Assembly (NCBI RefSeq): GCF_050436995.1
Contig: NC_134758.1
Span: forward strand, 11,160,001 to 11,224,000
Direction: 5' to 3'
DNA length: 64,000 bases
Source of the DNA: Anticarsia gemmatalis
Taxonomy: Eukaryota > Arthropoda > Insecta > Lepidoptera > Erebidae
The translations under genes were made by a program, and so were the position numbers. A model generated the notes under the pieces. That model ran no database searches and was not told where the DNA came from. It saw nothing but the letters and a program-made list of their open reading frames with translations. This document shows positions 35,008 to 48,339 of the stretch, piece after piece (position 1 is the first letter of the stretch; each line of letters begins with the position of its first letter).

Positions 35008-37870
35008 GTACGGAAAAGAAGCAGAACTGCGTTGCATAACAGAATAAAGTGAAAGTATATTTTGCTATAGTAGTAAATGTTTAAAGATTCTAGTCGTAGA
35101 AGTATTCTGCGCATGTCTCGTACTGTAATGTAATGAAATAGCATCAGATGATTTATATTTTGCAAAATACATGGTAACAAAAACAAGACAATGTACCGGA
35201 ATTCTCCCAATGCGGACTGTACGACACACGAGAAATATTCATATCAGTAATCAGTAATCCTTCATAACATGAGTAACAATTATAATTTATTTTAATTTAT
35301 TCTGACATTGAATATGGAACAATTAAATTAGATGCGATTGCCAAATAAGTACTCTAGAAAATGTTTGTCTCTACAGACCTTGATTGACACTCAACTGAAT
35401 ACAAAATAGATCGAGGCCTCTACTCAGTTTTTTTATAATCCATTTTTGAAAATCAATGACGAATCACAACAATTTTGGAAAACAACCAAATACATAAACA
35501 ATATTATTATTGTCTTATTCTAATTAGAATACATTTTAAATGTGATAAATGCGACATTTCTACAAATTACAAGTAAAACGCACCGATTCGTAATAAATGT
35601 TTTGGAAAGGTCGTTAGACTATTAACAGCTTTCTAAAATATAACATCAAATTCTTGTGAGTATAGTAATGACGCACAATAAAGCGTGTTATAAACCTCCG
35701 AGATGTCTGTACACTTAAGAAAATCGAGGCGCCCATAGCCAGTTGCGCTCACCGGTCGGTAAACGATCTGTGGGTTAAGCAACCCTTGGCGCGGTCATTC
35801 CATAGATGGGTGACCGCATAGTGGTATTTGAACTGGGCGTCTCCGTGCTTCGGAGGGCACGTTAAAAGTCGGTCCCGGTTGTTATCTACTACGATAACAG
35901 TCGTTAAGCCATGTCAAAGGCCTTCGGGCGGCTTGAACAACTTTGACACTAGGTTGACCACTAACCATACGATAAGAAGAAGAAGACTTAAGAAAATAAC
36001 GGTGTATGGAGATGCTATGGTTTTGCTCAGCGATTATGATAAATTGATAATCTTATACGAATCGAAGTTTATTGCAATGGTCTTCAAGTAACTAAGCATG
36101 ATATTATGTAAACTATCAAAGCGCTTTCTAGCCATTGGTCTCGGTTACTGTGAGGGTGTACAAAGTAAAAACTGTAAAAAATGAAAATGTTCACTATGAA
36201 TGGTGCAAGTGCTCTTAAGTGTCAATACACATTCAACACAAAATTTTCACTATTTCCATCTTCAGATAAGTCGCTCGACTGTACATCTGGAACGTTGCAA
36301 CAAAGTTATGAGTTTACAGATTATAATCATGGACTATATTGTACGTAAAGCCGTTACTCTCAACTGAGGGAAAGTTAGTTGTTAACATGATACTCTCTGG
36401 TACCGTTTTACGCGATAGACATCAAACAGAACCTCACTAAATCGTGCAACAGGCCGTATAGGGACAAATTTCTTCCGTTTCCCATCACTATTACGTAACG
36501 ACCATAAACAAACGAGCGGCTAATTAGAAAAAGGTGCACTAACTAAGTGGTTAAAGCAAAAAAGTTTGGAGAAAGTATTTTGATGATATAATTATTGTTG
36601 TTGCGCAACAGTGACACTTATGCACTTATCTTCTTGTTATCTTTCGTAACAGGTAGAGCAAGTTAGACTGCGAAGTAATTTTAAGTCACGTTTTAATGCA
36701 AATGTGTTCAGTCATATAAAATGATGTTCCAATATTTTTAAGACTAAGCGGGCCTCTGTTTTTAAAGTCAACGGTTCATACAATAGACTTATCAAATTGA
36801 ATGAAGATAACTTAACTTTTTATCCCCAATAGTAAATCTGTTGATTGGCAAAGTCGGTTCCAGAAATTGAAAAAAGAGCATAACTAATAGAATTCGCTGT
36901 TGCATTGAGCGAAAGATGCAAATTCATCGGCTCGTGTAACAAATACAATTTGGCATTCGTATCTACAGGCGACGAATTCAACACGTGCATTTTAAATACG
37001 TATTTCATATTTATAGGTGTAAAGGTTAAACAAAATATGATAATTGTTTCTTGTGTACAGACAAATTTTGTTTAAAATCTACGTAACATATTATAGAAAT
37101 ATACTAAAATACTGATGATTAAATATCTCGTTATATTGTTTTAAATCTCTTGTATTTTCTCGAATGGCAATTTGTGACGTAATGATTCAGTTACGTTCAA
37201 AATGTTCGAGATGCAGATATTTAACTACAAAATGATGTCAATAGGTTAAACAAAGAACTCATATCGTCGTTAAAAATGAAATTTCATATGCAAATTCTCC
37301 AAATAAATCGTCAATTCATTGAATAATATTTCCGTGTTCAATGTTATGTAAGGCAATTTTTATTTTTAGACCGAAATATCTTAAACGCTTATGATAACGA
37401 GGAAGATAAAATAGAAAGTTACGAGACACGCGAACCACTTCACATTTTATCTTACGCATAACTCATAACTAAAGCATTTATCTGTTAGTTCATTTGATTC
37501 AAATTCGTTGTATCATTATATTTAAAGAACGTCACATATAAAACCATTTAACTGATAATAATCATATGTGTTCAGTCAATTATTATTGCTTTAGGCCTAT
37601 AATTCCGACGGTTCTATTTGATTTCTATATTATTGATTGTAATTTCAAACACTACTTCTCACCCATGTATTAAATAGTTTTTTTTTTCTACAAAACCAGC
37701 AAGCTCATGTTGTAAATAGTTTATTTTTTAAATGTTCTACAAACAACCAAATAAAACAAAATGTACTGACAAAATTCTAATAGTTAGTTATACAACACTA
37801 CACAATGACTTAAAAAATGTTCTGTTCAAATGACTGATGACTTTAACACATAACTCATAATTTGTTGCAG
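35008..37870 (+). other. LPCAT intron 1
   Basis: A 2.9-kb intron defined by flanking splice sites. It carries one near full-length 5S-like SINE (35729-35975). Nothing else is recognised. Confidence 0.85.
35729..35975 (+). mobile_element. 5S rRNA-like SINE, near full length
   Basis: The head reads GCGCTCACCGGTCGG, then GTTAAGCAACCCTTGGCGCG and ATAGATGGGTGACCGC, which follow the order and sequence of the internal control region of 5S rRNA (GTTAAGCAAC, GATGGGTGACCGC). A body with GGCGTCTCCGTGCTTCGGAG and a GAAGAAGAAG-like tail follows. It lies within LPCAT intron 1. Confidence 0.65.
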
Positions 37871-38016
37871 ACGGCGATATTCACAGTAATACTGTTACCG
37901 TTCCGAGTCATCGTCATCTGTTACCTAATAGTGACAGCGTGGTTCCTCGCGTGTATTGGCCTCTATGGCCTCAGCGAAGAAGACCTCAGGCGGAAGCCCA
38001 TGACAGGATGGAGAAG
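37871..38016 (+). CDS. LPCAT: Lysophosphatidylcholine acyltransferase (LPCAT), exon 2, membrane segment
   Basis: This exon of 48 codons plus two bases is bounded by the acceptor TAATTTGTTGCAG and the donor GTACTT. It reads TAIFTVILLPFRVIVICYLI and then VTAWFLACIGLYGLSEEDLR. It contains the FP(V/F)R(V/L) membrane hairpin that in LPCAT enzymes anchors the protein in the endoplasmic reticulum or lipid-droplet membrane. The charged tail RRKPMTGWR faces the cytosol. It follows exon 1 directly in phase 0, and its final AG pairs with the first C of exon 3 to give Ser. Upstream intron 1 is about 2.9 kb. Confidence 0.92.
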
Positions 38017-41000
38017 GTACTTTTCACTTCTTGATACAATCGCGCTGCCAATTACTTTGATGTTACGAGTTTTTCTGACGTGAAAAAAAAGCTTCTGGGT
38101 TACTTGCCATGTGTTTCGTCTTAGAAAGTGTACGTTGATTTTTTTTTTGATAAACATGTGTACTGATTGTGCTTAGTCAGTTATGTTTGAATAATATACC
38201 AACTATTTTCCTTAATCTATCTAGATAACAAATCCAAGGTCGTGTCTATTTTAAAGCGTGATATTTTAATTTGGTTGTTTTTGAAGATGAGTAATCCTCG
38301 CATTCTTTATCGCTTTTAAAACTAAGAAAACATTAAAGAAAATTACTAAATAACCTACTGTTTTACCGTCCGAATCATTAATTTATAACCGTTATAAAAC
38401 ACAATTTGATGTTCACCAGAGCATATTCCAAGTAGGTCAATTTTGGCTTAACAGAGTACTGAGACCGAATACACAACAATAACACAAGGTGATTTCAAAC
38501 AATTAGAGGCCAAACGAAGGCTTTGGCTAGCGGTGACGAATGAATTTTCCACGATTTTCATTTATTTGGTAATCTGCAATAAAGTATCTGATTTTGTACA
38601 ACAACTTATGCAGCTGAAGGCCTTTTTTAAAAACAATGCAAATTATACTGTAATATAAACAGGCTAAGTAAGTACTTATCTGTGCAATTTACTTTCTTCT
38701 GTATGTATGTCGAATACGGTGCTCGATCTCGTTTGAGATGATAGCGTCAACATATTTCTTGCTAGGAACTAGTGACCTTGATGACAAAGAGTCAACCCAA
38801 TAGATTGTGCTGAAGCGGATTTGTGTCCGCAAAATACTTCGCAAATTGTGAAACAATGGTGACATTGACACTATGAAAGCGAGACCTTGTTTAAAAATAT
38901 GTGAAAGACATAAATAGTATGGCTTCGCACGCTGCGGATGCATTTTTTTATGTCGAACGTCATCGAGTTAACGTAAAACCGGTAATTGCGGTACAAACCG
39001 GTTTTTGATAGTCATAAGCACAAACCTATAACTCGTGTTCTTTGAATATTAATTTAAATAATAAATTCTATTTACTATACCTTCGTGAGATATTGAAATC
39101 AAACGAGTCAAATTTTACGATGCTCATAATAAATTGGTATTGCCCGCTTGTGTGTCAATTCCCAGTTTACTGGTTTTTAATGTTTGTGTGTCCGTTGCAT
39201 GCCGTTGCACGGCATGGTTCGAGTATTTTTCTTTAATAAACAAATATGGAATTTTTAAATGGCTATATCAATAACCCACATGTTTTTAGGTTTTCGATAT
39301 AAGAAACGGTTACGTACCTACCTATGTGATACATTCAAAGCATTGAAGTCATTTATTTGAATATAATTCATAAATGATACTATAGTTAATGGTTTTGCCA
39401 TTTCATTCTGCAATGATTGGACCCCAAGTCCGACTAGATAACTTCCGTATGGTCAGTGACCTCAATTTCCCTGCGAGACATTACATAACATTTATTGTTC
39501 TAATCGAATCAGCCAGAGGGCGTAGCAAGAGGTTTTAATTTAATAATCGTTGCGATAAAATAAAAGTATGCATCTAACGATTTCTTCGTATAATATTATC
39601 GATTTTTTAAATAGTTATTGCTTCTCTTTACTATTGTACTAGCGAACGCCGCTTCTTAAAATAATAGAGCAAAACCAGTTGTAGCCTACGGCCGGTTTAC
39701 TGACACCTTCGAGAACTTTACCAAGATGAGAATATTATCGCATTATGAGTTTCTACATTGTATTTTCCTATCGTTTAATAAATTGGTCTCTCTATTGCGA
39801 AGATATATCTAATAGACTTTATTGCAGCCCTTAATATTAGTATCCCTATGTTTGTAGTGCTCTACCATTACCTGTGTCTTTTTTAAATTATTCTTTTAAT
39901 ATTTTTGAAATGTTTCGATCGATATCATTCGCATTTTCATTTTTTCCTTTTATAACTGACAATCATTTTATAATTTAAACACTAATTATTTTCCTGTAAT
40001 TGTAAAACTTTTTACTTTTATTTGGCCGACGTCTTCCCGCCTTTATCCACAAACTGACATTGTTGACAGCTGCTTACAATGTAAAACCCGCGATACACGT
40101 GTAGTTAGATCATGGCTGTATCTAGAAAGCGCGGGAAAGTATATAAAGTGGTTATTGGTCATACTGACTGACGGCAAAATCGTCTTGACCTACAAAATTG
40201 TCAGGCAAAAGCGATTTTTATTAGAATCACTACAATGGCAATAAACTCTTGTACATTTCTTAGTTGTTAGAATTGTAGATACCTATGTATTTTGTAGGAA
40301 CATTCAAATAATTAGCGAATTTGCATAGATACAAATTCTGCATCGTAGGTAATTAACTGGTTGCACTGGTTGAACGATGAACCGTTGTATCAACAGATGC
40401 ATAGAACCTCTTTTTTTAAAAGATGAGATTAATATTTATTATTGTTGTTATTTTTGACATTGGTCATAATTGAAAGGGCATCAGGTGGTTTACCTTTCAG
40501 TAATTGAAAAAACATTTTTTGCATAAGTTATAACGTAGGTAGTAGGTTTGTTTACAACAATAACTTGACGTGGGATTTAAATAACAAAAATATAATTTTA
40601 TTCAAAGATTTAGGATACAATATATCAACGGATATTAATTATAATTGAATACTTAATTTTGCAATATAAAAAATAAACAATAATTTGGAAACCATCGTTA
40701 CACTAAATCACTTTGCTTAAGGTCAACGACTTTTGCAATTAAAAAAACAAACATAATGTTTGCGGTTAAACTAACGATTAAAACATCCTTGTAAATTAAA
40801 AACATAATTAAATTAGCTTCAAGATTAAAAGAAAAATCATTGCACGTGTATTTGCAAAGGAAAGTTTGTAACAGTTATTAAAAATAACTTTCATTTCGAT
40901 ATAATAACTGATTAAACGGTAACAGTTAGTAAAAGTATTGGAAATAAGCACAGTTATCCGTTAGTTAGTTATCTAACCATCAGTTAAGTACAAAGAATAG

Positions 41001-42194
41001 ATATTGATTGGCGATAAAGTTTTAGTTTACCTGTTAGTTTAATAACTAAGGAAAAAGATTAGGTTATATAGGTACGTTCATTATTTTGTTGGTTTACAAT
41101 TTTTATTATAGTCATAGATGTTTGTTTTTTGAATAGACGTTTTAGTGTTTTGAGTGTAAGTGAAATATGCATTTTATAACATTTTATCGGGGCTATTATT
41201 GACAAATATACAATAATCAATAGATGCAGATAAATCATAAGTCATATTTTCCACCTAAGCACGCGTAATACCAGAAAAAAGATTTAGCAAAAATAACAAA
41301 TTCCCAGTGTATTAACTTAGCCATTTTCAGCGAAGACGACAAATAGTCGTTTTAGCGAAGAAGTTGCGTTAAATAATATATTTTTCCACATAATCCTGGT
41401 CCCTTTACTGCACCTGTGTGTTCGTGTAATAGGGTCATAAATTCTAGTCAACGACCTCTGAGAAGCACCGGGCTTCCTTTTTTAAATAACTCAGAAAAGT
41501 TTCTCGATGGTTTTGGCTATTGATACAAATACGATTTATAATATATGTTATGTTATTACGATAGCCATTTTTTGCACTATTGATACTTAAGTGAACAAAT
41601 TAATTCAAAGCTATTTCGATCCCACTGCTGAGCGCGTCTCCTTTTGAAAAAATAGGGTTTGGGCCGTCAAGCTTGCCTAGTGGCTTTGCATTCTTTCAAG
41701 AACTGTGTAAAATAATAATGCTCTTTACAATTAAAATGATCCATATATAATATTTTTTTATTTCTTTAAACCTCAGGTACCTAGTCTACGTTTACACGTC
41801 ATGATAAGGTTTCGTTATAAAACATATCGGATATTTTTGTATGAGCAAAAAAGCGGTCAGTCAAGTTCGTAACGGATAACGATATTGTGACGTGGTAATT
41901 TATAAATATGTTATAATTTCAAGTTTTTTAGCTTTGTTCATAATAGTAACACGTGTTTTAGCATGTGAAGTTAGTATATTCTGGCTTTAAGAGGTCAGAT
42001 CTTGTGACTATATCTGTTTTTTAGAAATATTAATGAAAATATGGCAAGGAAATCTGGGTACAGGATCGGTATTTTTCAGCTATCTGTTCTATAATAAAGA
42101 TGCAACGCAAAAATTTAATAGTTACGACTATAAAACCTATAAGTAGTAGATAGATAAATATGGTAGTGGATCTCTTACTTGGTTATCTTTTTTC

Positions 42195-42540
42195 GACCTA
42201 TTCCTATTTAATACCAAAAAACGAATACCACTGGTATTAGTTAATTATCCCAGTGAATTTCTATTCCGAACAAATACCACTCAAACGTATCCCAAAATTA
42301 GTAACCTGATCTATTCCCAACGAATACCAAAACATAACTCTTAGTACAGTCACAGAAAACATTTATTTTGCTTTTTCATATACATTAATTAATATCACAT
42401 TTCACAGCATTTTTATTACTGACTGTTTACCTTCATACTATTGTGTGGTATTCGTTCGGAATAGCAATTAACTGTGATAATTAACTAATACAAGTGGACA
42501 AAGTGGTATTCGTTTTTTTGGTATTAAATAGGAATAGGTC
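42195..42540. mobile_element. MITE with 37-bp inverted ends and 8-bp target duplication
   Basis: The ends begin GACCTATTCCTATTTAATAC, with about 37 bases matching in reverse complement except for one extra A. CTTTTTTC occurs immediately outside both ends (42187-42194 and 42541-42548), a perfect 8-bp duplication. CGAATACCA motifs recur inside in both orientations. No coding content. Confidence 0.85.
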
Positions 42541-44192
42541 CTTTTTTCTTAAGTGTAAGTAAAGGAAAGCCACGTCTAACGTGAAACAATAGTGTTCTAG
42601 GTAACAAAATATAGAGTTGTCTTTATTAAACCATCTGTCACATATAAGTTTATTTCGATCGCCTCGGCTAAATTTATCACATTCGCATAAAAGCCACATG
42701 TGTTATGCTTATTAATAAACCACTCGGAGTTGGTCGCGAAAATTTTCACAATATCTAAAGTCAATTAAAAACAGTGACATATGGCCGATCACTCAAACAA
42801 CACTTAATTCTAAGTTACTCTTAAGTCCCAAGTCTCTGTTACTTTGCAGCAATAGGTCGATTTAACTCAGAGCAACACTCAAAATTTTGTATCGTTTCAG
42901 TACTTTGCAGATTTTGCTTTAAAGGGAACGTAAAACGTCAATCTCAAGATTAAAGGCTTTCTACTACAGCGAAGTACATAAGATAACCACTAACCACATG
43001 AGTAAAAGTAATTTTCAACTTTAATTCAAAACATCTGTACCGCGATTCTGTACAACTATCAAGAGTACCGACAACCGACTAGCTATAAAAAAAAATGTAT
43101 GACAATCAGTTCAGCGCCTCTAGCAGGCGTCGTAGAAACTATTTTTTCAGTGCATTTTAAATGTCAAACTCTCGATACCCGAAAGTACCGGCTGTGTAGA
43201 ATCTATTCTTCAGAGTTTCATAAGAGTCGCTGAACTCTTCGGACTAAATATAAGTTTTGTAAATATTGTATGACGTATACATCAATGTTCTATATTTATC
43301 TCGATACTTTGAGTGCAAAATATAATGTAGCGAATGTTTATTGGAATAAAAGATTTATTGTCTTGAAGTAGCTTGTTTATAACATGTGAAAATGTGACGT
43401 CACTGTCTGTGGAGTTAGGATGAACGGTGTCGTGCCTTGGCACTGGCCGTGAAGACGGTATTCCAAATGTGAAGATTGTTTTTTTATTAAAAAATATTAT
43501 TTTACGCGGGAATAAATTATTGCATATTAGGTAAAGGCATTTATATTTTAATTGGAACTTTTAAGAATTAATACTATTTGAATCTAAATAATAAAGTTGT
43601 TATAAAGGTTACAAAAAGTATGCTAACTCGTATTTTGCCAAAAATATTTTTTCTATTTTAGTTTATTTATGAGTTAAATTAAAGTTCAACCTTATTTTTT
43701 TTATTTTTTAACTGGTTAATTAAGTTAATTATAATTACATGTAAAGCTATATTATTTACGAAAACATCTAAACATGTTTTAAATAACGTGTCTTTATGTA
43801 ATTCTAATAAGCCATTAAGCCTGTGTATTATTTTAGTAAAATTTTGATAAAAAGTCCTTCACCACAAACCTTGGTACATACAAACAAAATTACTACGAGT
43901 ATGTTGTAACGAATATTACAAATTTTGTCCAAATTATCTTGTATTTAGTTATTAGAGACGGAGGGATTGCACAAACGTTGCGTTACTTGCAAGGTTAATG
44001 CCTAATTTCGTTTACGTCTTCTAATCAGACACAGGTACTGCCAAACCACTTGAATAATTTTGCTACATTATAATGAAAATGCCTTTAGGTCCGTCTGAAA
44101 AAATCCTAGGTACTGAAAATTCCAGTAGAACAGTCAGCCGAGAGTCCTCTGCACTCAGTCTACATTCAGTTTCTTTTCTTTGTAAAAAACAG

Positions 44193-44341
44193 CCGGGACC
44201 TACAATTTAACGTGCCTTCCGAAACGGAGGAACTCGATATGTACTTATAAGATGGTCACCCATCCATAGAACAATCTCGGCAAGCGTAGCTTAACTTCAG
44301 AGATCGATCTGCACGGCTGTTGTTAACTAAGCCACGAGCTC
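44193..44341 (-). mobile_element. 5S rRNA-like SINE, second subfamily, reversed
   Basis: Reversed, it reads AGCTCGTGGCTTAGTTAAC, GATCTCTGAAGTTAAGCTAC and CTATGGATGGGTGACCATC, very like the internal control region of 5S rRNA. It continues CGAGTTCCTCCGTTTCGGAA. Confidence 0.6.
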
Positions 44342-45727
44342 TATGCATGAAGGTTATAATAAAACTCTCACTAAAGACAATAATGAGTTTTTCTATAACT
44401 TACACGCACATTTTAACTGAACTGTTTGAATAGACATTGTTTTATTTTCCGATATTAAGTAATTTGACTAAGCTGTGTATTTTCTATTGTATTTGTATGA
44501 AACATCAAACTCAGTCGATGTCCTTGAGTTGAGTTTCATTGTTACAATTGGTAGCGTAGGTTGGGAGAAATTGTATCTGACTGTTCTGATACATGGGTTC
44601 AATGAACTTTGGGATTTAAGATTTGTGCACAAAAATTATACCCAAATACTGTCTTAGTATGCCAGTTATGTAGGTCGTTATTAACTCAATTCTCTATTGT
44701 AGTTTCCATTTTCGATGAAGCGGATGGTTACGTGACTCCCTTTTTTACAATTTTTTCGACCATTTATGGAAAATTAACTATTCAAAATCTGTTCAATCTC
44801 CTTCTATTCTTTTGATTAAATGTCTAATAAGTCATGTTAAGTATTTCAAAATTACTCTAATAAGACCGAACAATATATAAATAGTTCTTTATTGATTATT
44901 GAAACATTATAAAGAACAGGCAACTATATTCTAATTCTGTTCTTCCGTTTCACAAATTTTCCAAACGGAAGATAATTTACTTGCAAATCTACTTCCGATT
45001 CGACCGCAACCTTCTCAAAGGACGCGTTAGTCTGTTTGGTATTTTGTGTGTAACCTTCGTCTAATGGTCCAATGCTCTCTGCTGAATGTTAATAGTTCCT
45101 CTTTCTTACTCATTTTAGACCTTAAATAAAGTTAAGTGTTTAAGATAAGCTGCCTGGCGCAGTTTTGCGTGCGCAAAATTATAAATTGATGAAAATAAGT
45201 TATAAATTATTTACGTAGTTGCGAATAAAGTGGGCACTGAGAAGGCATTTTCCTAAAGTTTAACAAGTTATGTTAGAAAGTTCTCTGCGTTATCTTTTTC
45301 TATTTTTTTTCATTCTTTCTTACATATTAGTAAGTATCTAACAAAGACGTTACCTATAACTAGAATACGACGAGAATACTACCGGAAAAGAGAGGCAAAA
45401 AGACAACACAAATAAGAAAATACATATAAGTACTAGTTCTAGCCTATAACATAGGTATTTGATGCGTAAACAAAACTGCAAGATGGTTTATCATCAAAGC
45501 GTAAGATAAACAGTTGTTCCTTTGTGTTCCACGCGTAGTCTATTTATACCATGACTGTTAGGACTAAACATTCGTCATAAAGATATGATAGATAATATAC
45601 AATACCTAGGAAATTTAAACAAGTTTTCTTTTATATTTCTGTAAAATAGAAAAGTGAAAAGAAAATATGACGACTTGTCTAGGACGGGATATGTAATTAT
45701 AATTATGAGAAAGGTTTTATATGCAAA

Positions 45728-45800
45728 GTCCCCAAACCGCACTTGGCCAATGTGGTGGCCTCATAGCCTAAGCCGTTCGTAAAGAGACCCTTATCAAGCA
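45728..45800 (+). repeat. ACTTGGC-type interspersed repeat, fragment
   Basis: CCCCAAACCGCACTTGGCCA, TGTGGTGGCCTCATAGCCTA and GAGACCCTTATCAAGCA match the family at 21967. Confidence 0.6.
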
Positions 45801-47623
45801 CTATAAGTCACCTTTAATACTAAAAAACAAAATTGAAATCACTGCATCCGTTCGGGAGTTATGATGCCACAGAAAGACACACAGACACATCAAACTTATA
45901 ACACACCCCTCTTCTTGCGTTGGGGGTTAAGAACAGTCGTGGGTGAAGTAAAAATATCTTGAATAATGACTATTTTATTGTGGTTACATAAAATCACAGA
46001 CACAGTGCAGGGTCCTTGTTCTATAACATGAAGTAATATGAGTTTGAGTAGTCTTACAAAAACACCATTCACCAAACAACCATAGAATCATACAAAAAGT
46101 CTGCGTGTTTCCGTGGCGGTAAAAAAATCTGACTGACCCGATAACCGATATCGAATTCGGCAGTGAATAAATAATGACGAAGCAATAAATTAAAATGATT
46201 TTGCATCAATAAGCATGGAAACTGCGGAAGGCTAACAAACTTTTAACACTTGACATCATTTCTCTGCTCAATAGCGGCCATTCAACGTTCACGAAACTCA
46301 TTTTAGTTTTGGATGATCGTATACCAGTATGTAAATGAAATCAGCTGGATAAAGAACTAAATACTGCTGTGTTATGTCTTACTTTGTAAAATATATTTTT
46401 AGATTGAAAGCCTGTTTTTTGAGTAGTTAATTGGTCAAGTCTTTTGGAAGAAAGTAATAAGTTAAGAACGAAAGCTATTTATAAAATGTACGTTTCTACA
46501 ATTTGTTTAGGTTTAATGTCTGCTTTCTCATTAATTCACAGTAGAAAACTAATGAATGCTCTCTCCTGAAAACTCTGTCTATTCTATTACATATATATAC
46601 TGCTTGTGAAGGCCCCCTTCAGACCACTCTATCCGTAATATTACATACTGTCTGCTAATAGAAGTGGATGAACGAAATAGAAGCAGGTGAAAACGACGAT
46701 TAGTCTGTCAAAGCTAACGAAGTTATGACAATCAGTTGTAGAACATTTAATTAACAATTACCTGCACTAATTAAATTTCTAGCTACAAGCAATCTTATTT
46801 AATTAACCAATTGGCATGTGCCTGTCAAAAGAAAGAATTCAGTTTACTTTTGTCCAATCATTAATCATTGTTAACCAAAAAATAATTAACTAAATTATTC
46901 TATTAAGAAATCTTTTGCAGTAGAAAGCTATGAGGGAGGCCTTTGCCCAGTAGTGGGAAGATATAGGCTTATAATAATTATTACAATTCTATACAAGCTG
47001 ACCTCGCAGATATTTTTCTGGTCAAACTCTGTGTCCAATTGAAGCGCTACATTTTTTCCGCCATCTACAACTATCATCCTTATTCGGCTTATTAAGACAA
47101 ACATTAATGTCGCTGTCTTTTGGCGGAAACAACATGTAAGAACATTTAGTATTTTTTGAGTTAAACATGAACAGTAGCAAAGATCGATCTGGATAATCGA
47201 GAATTTGACATTTAAAAATATATACTGAAAACATTGTTTTATGCATCAGACATTCATACAAAATTTCTCCTTAGCTACCCTGTTGTCGATCCTCGATAGT
47301 TTATAGAGAATCGTGATACAGACAGCCGATCGTCTTCGTTACATATGTAGTGATTTGCAAATAATATGTTAAAGGAACTATTCATTCATCATGATTTTTG
47401 ATTCCACATGCGTCTGTATGTCTGACGTAAATTACTTTCATTTTTTATTTTGAATTCCATTCACACACATGCGTGAGCACTGTTGTTTTATGAGGAAGCT
47501 TGTTAGGGCTGCCCTGTGCCTTATTATTATAATTATTTTTTAAAAGACAACTACCGGGTACTGAGGGGAAGGTCTATTCTCAACAGTGGGTGGAAACGGG
47601 CTGATTAGATAGATAGAAAAGAC

Positions 47624-47808
47624 AACTCCCGTAATAAGAATTGCTCTTGTGTTGAAATTGGACTTTTTAGAAACATAACAAAAACGGACACAAAGTAAAA
47701 CCAGACGCGAAACAACTATTTGTAGATCGCGCAAATTTTTGTTCCGTGTGGAAATCGAACCCACGAACTCTCACAGCGAGGAAAGGTGACCACCTTAATC
47801 ACTGCTTG
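47624..47808 (-). mobile_element. tRNA-derived SINE
   Basis: Reversed, it has GCAGTGATTAAGGTGGTCAC, GTGGGTTCGATTTCCACACG, the 3' body with TTTGTGTCCGTTTTTGTTAT and ending CTTATTACGGGAGTTGTC. Confidence 0.75.
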
Positions 47809-48292
47809 TTTTCTGCCTCGTGCTATCGGGTTCCCCCAAATTATCCAGTTTGACCACTATACAGTATGTGTTGATAACGGTCGTGGAGTAAAGTCGTTTC
47901 TTTACTGACCTATATTTTATTTTAAGGAATTTGTTAACTTTTGCGTGTTTGCAAATGTGTACTTTGTACGGATGTTTTTGTATTGTAAAGAGATGTCATG
48001 TGATGAGACAAATTAGTTTGGGTAAATTTTTTTTTTTTGAAAAATGTGCGTGAACTAGTTATATTTCTACAAATTTCTGTAAATCTGAGTTAAATATGCA
48101 ACGATAGTGTATGTTTTTAAATCATACCTCAGATCATAGAGAAATCATACCTGCTGAAACACATATTTAACTTGGAATGCCTAACGATTTGGCGCAAGTT
48201 ACACTCGTCGTGCTTGCAGGCTCGTATACTGTTTAACTATGAAATTATAAAAATTATAATGTTATAATTAGTTTAACGCTATTTGTATTTTT

Positions 48293-48339
48293 ATTTGTAT
48301 TATTGTTCAGACTATACCAGTCTGAATAATAATACAAAT
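48293..48339. repeat. Hairpin, 21-bp arms
   Basis: Arms 48293-48313 and 48319-48339 are inverted repeats with one mismatch around the loop ATACC; they contain TTCAGACT and AGTCTGAA. Confidence 0.85.

Noticed and set aside
35740..35850. Possible 5S rRNA gene
   Set aside because: It matches only the internal control region with many differences, lacks intact 5S ends, and is followed by a repeated non-5S body, so a 5S-derived SINE fits better.
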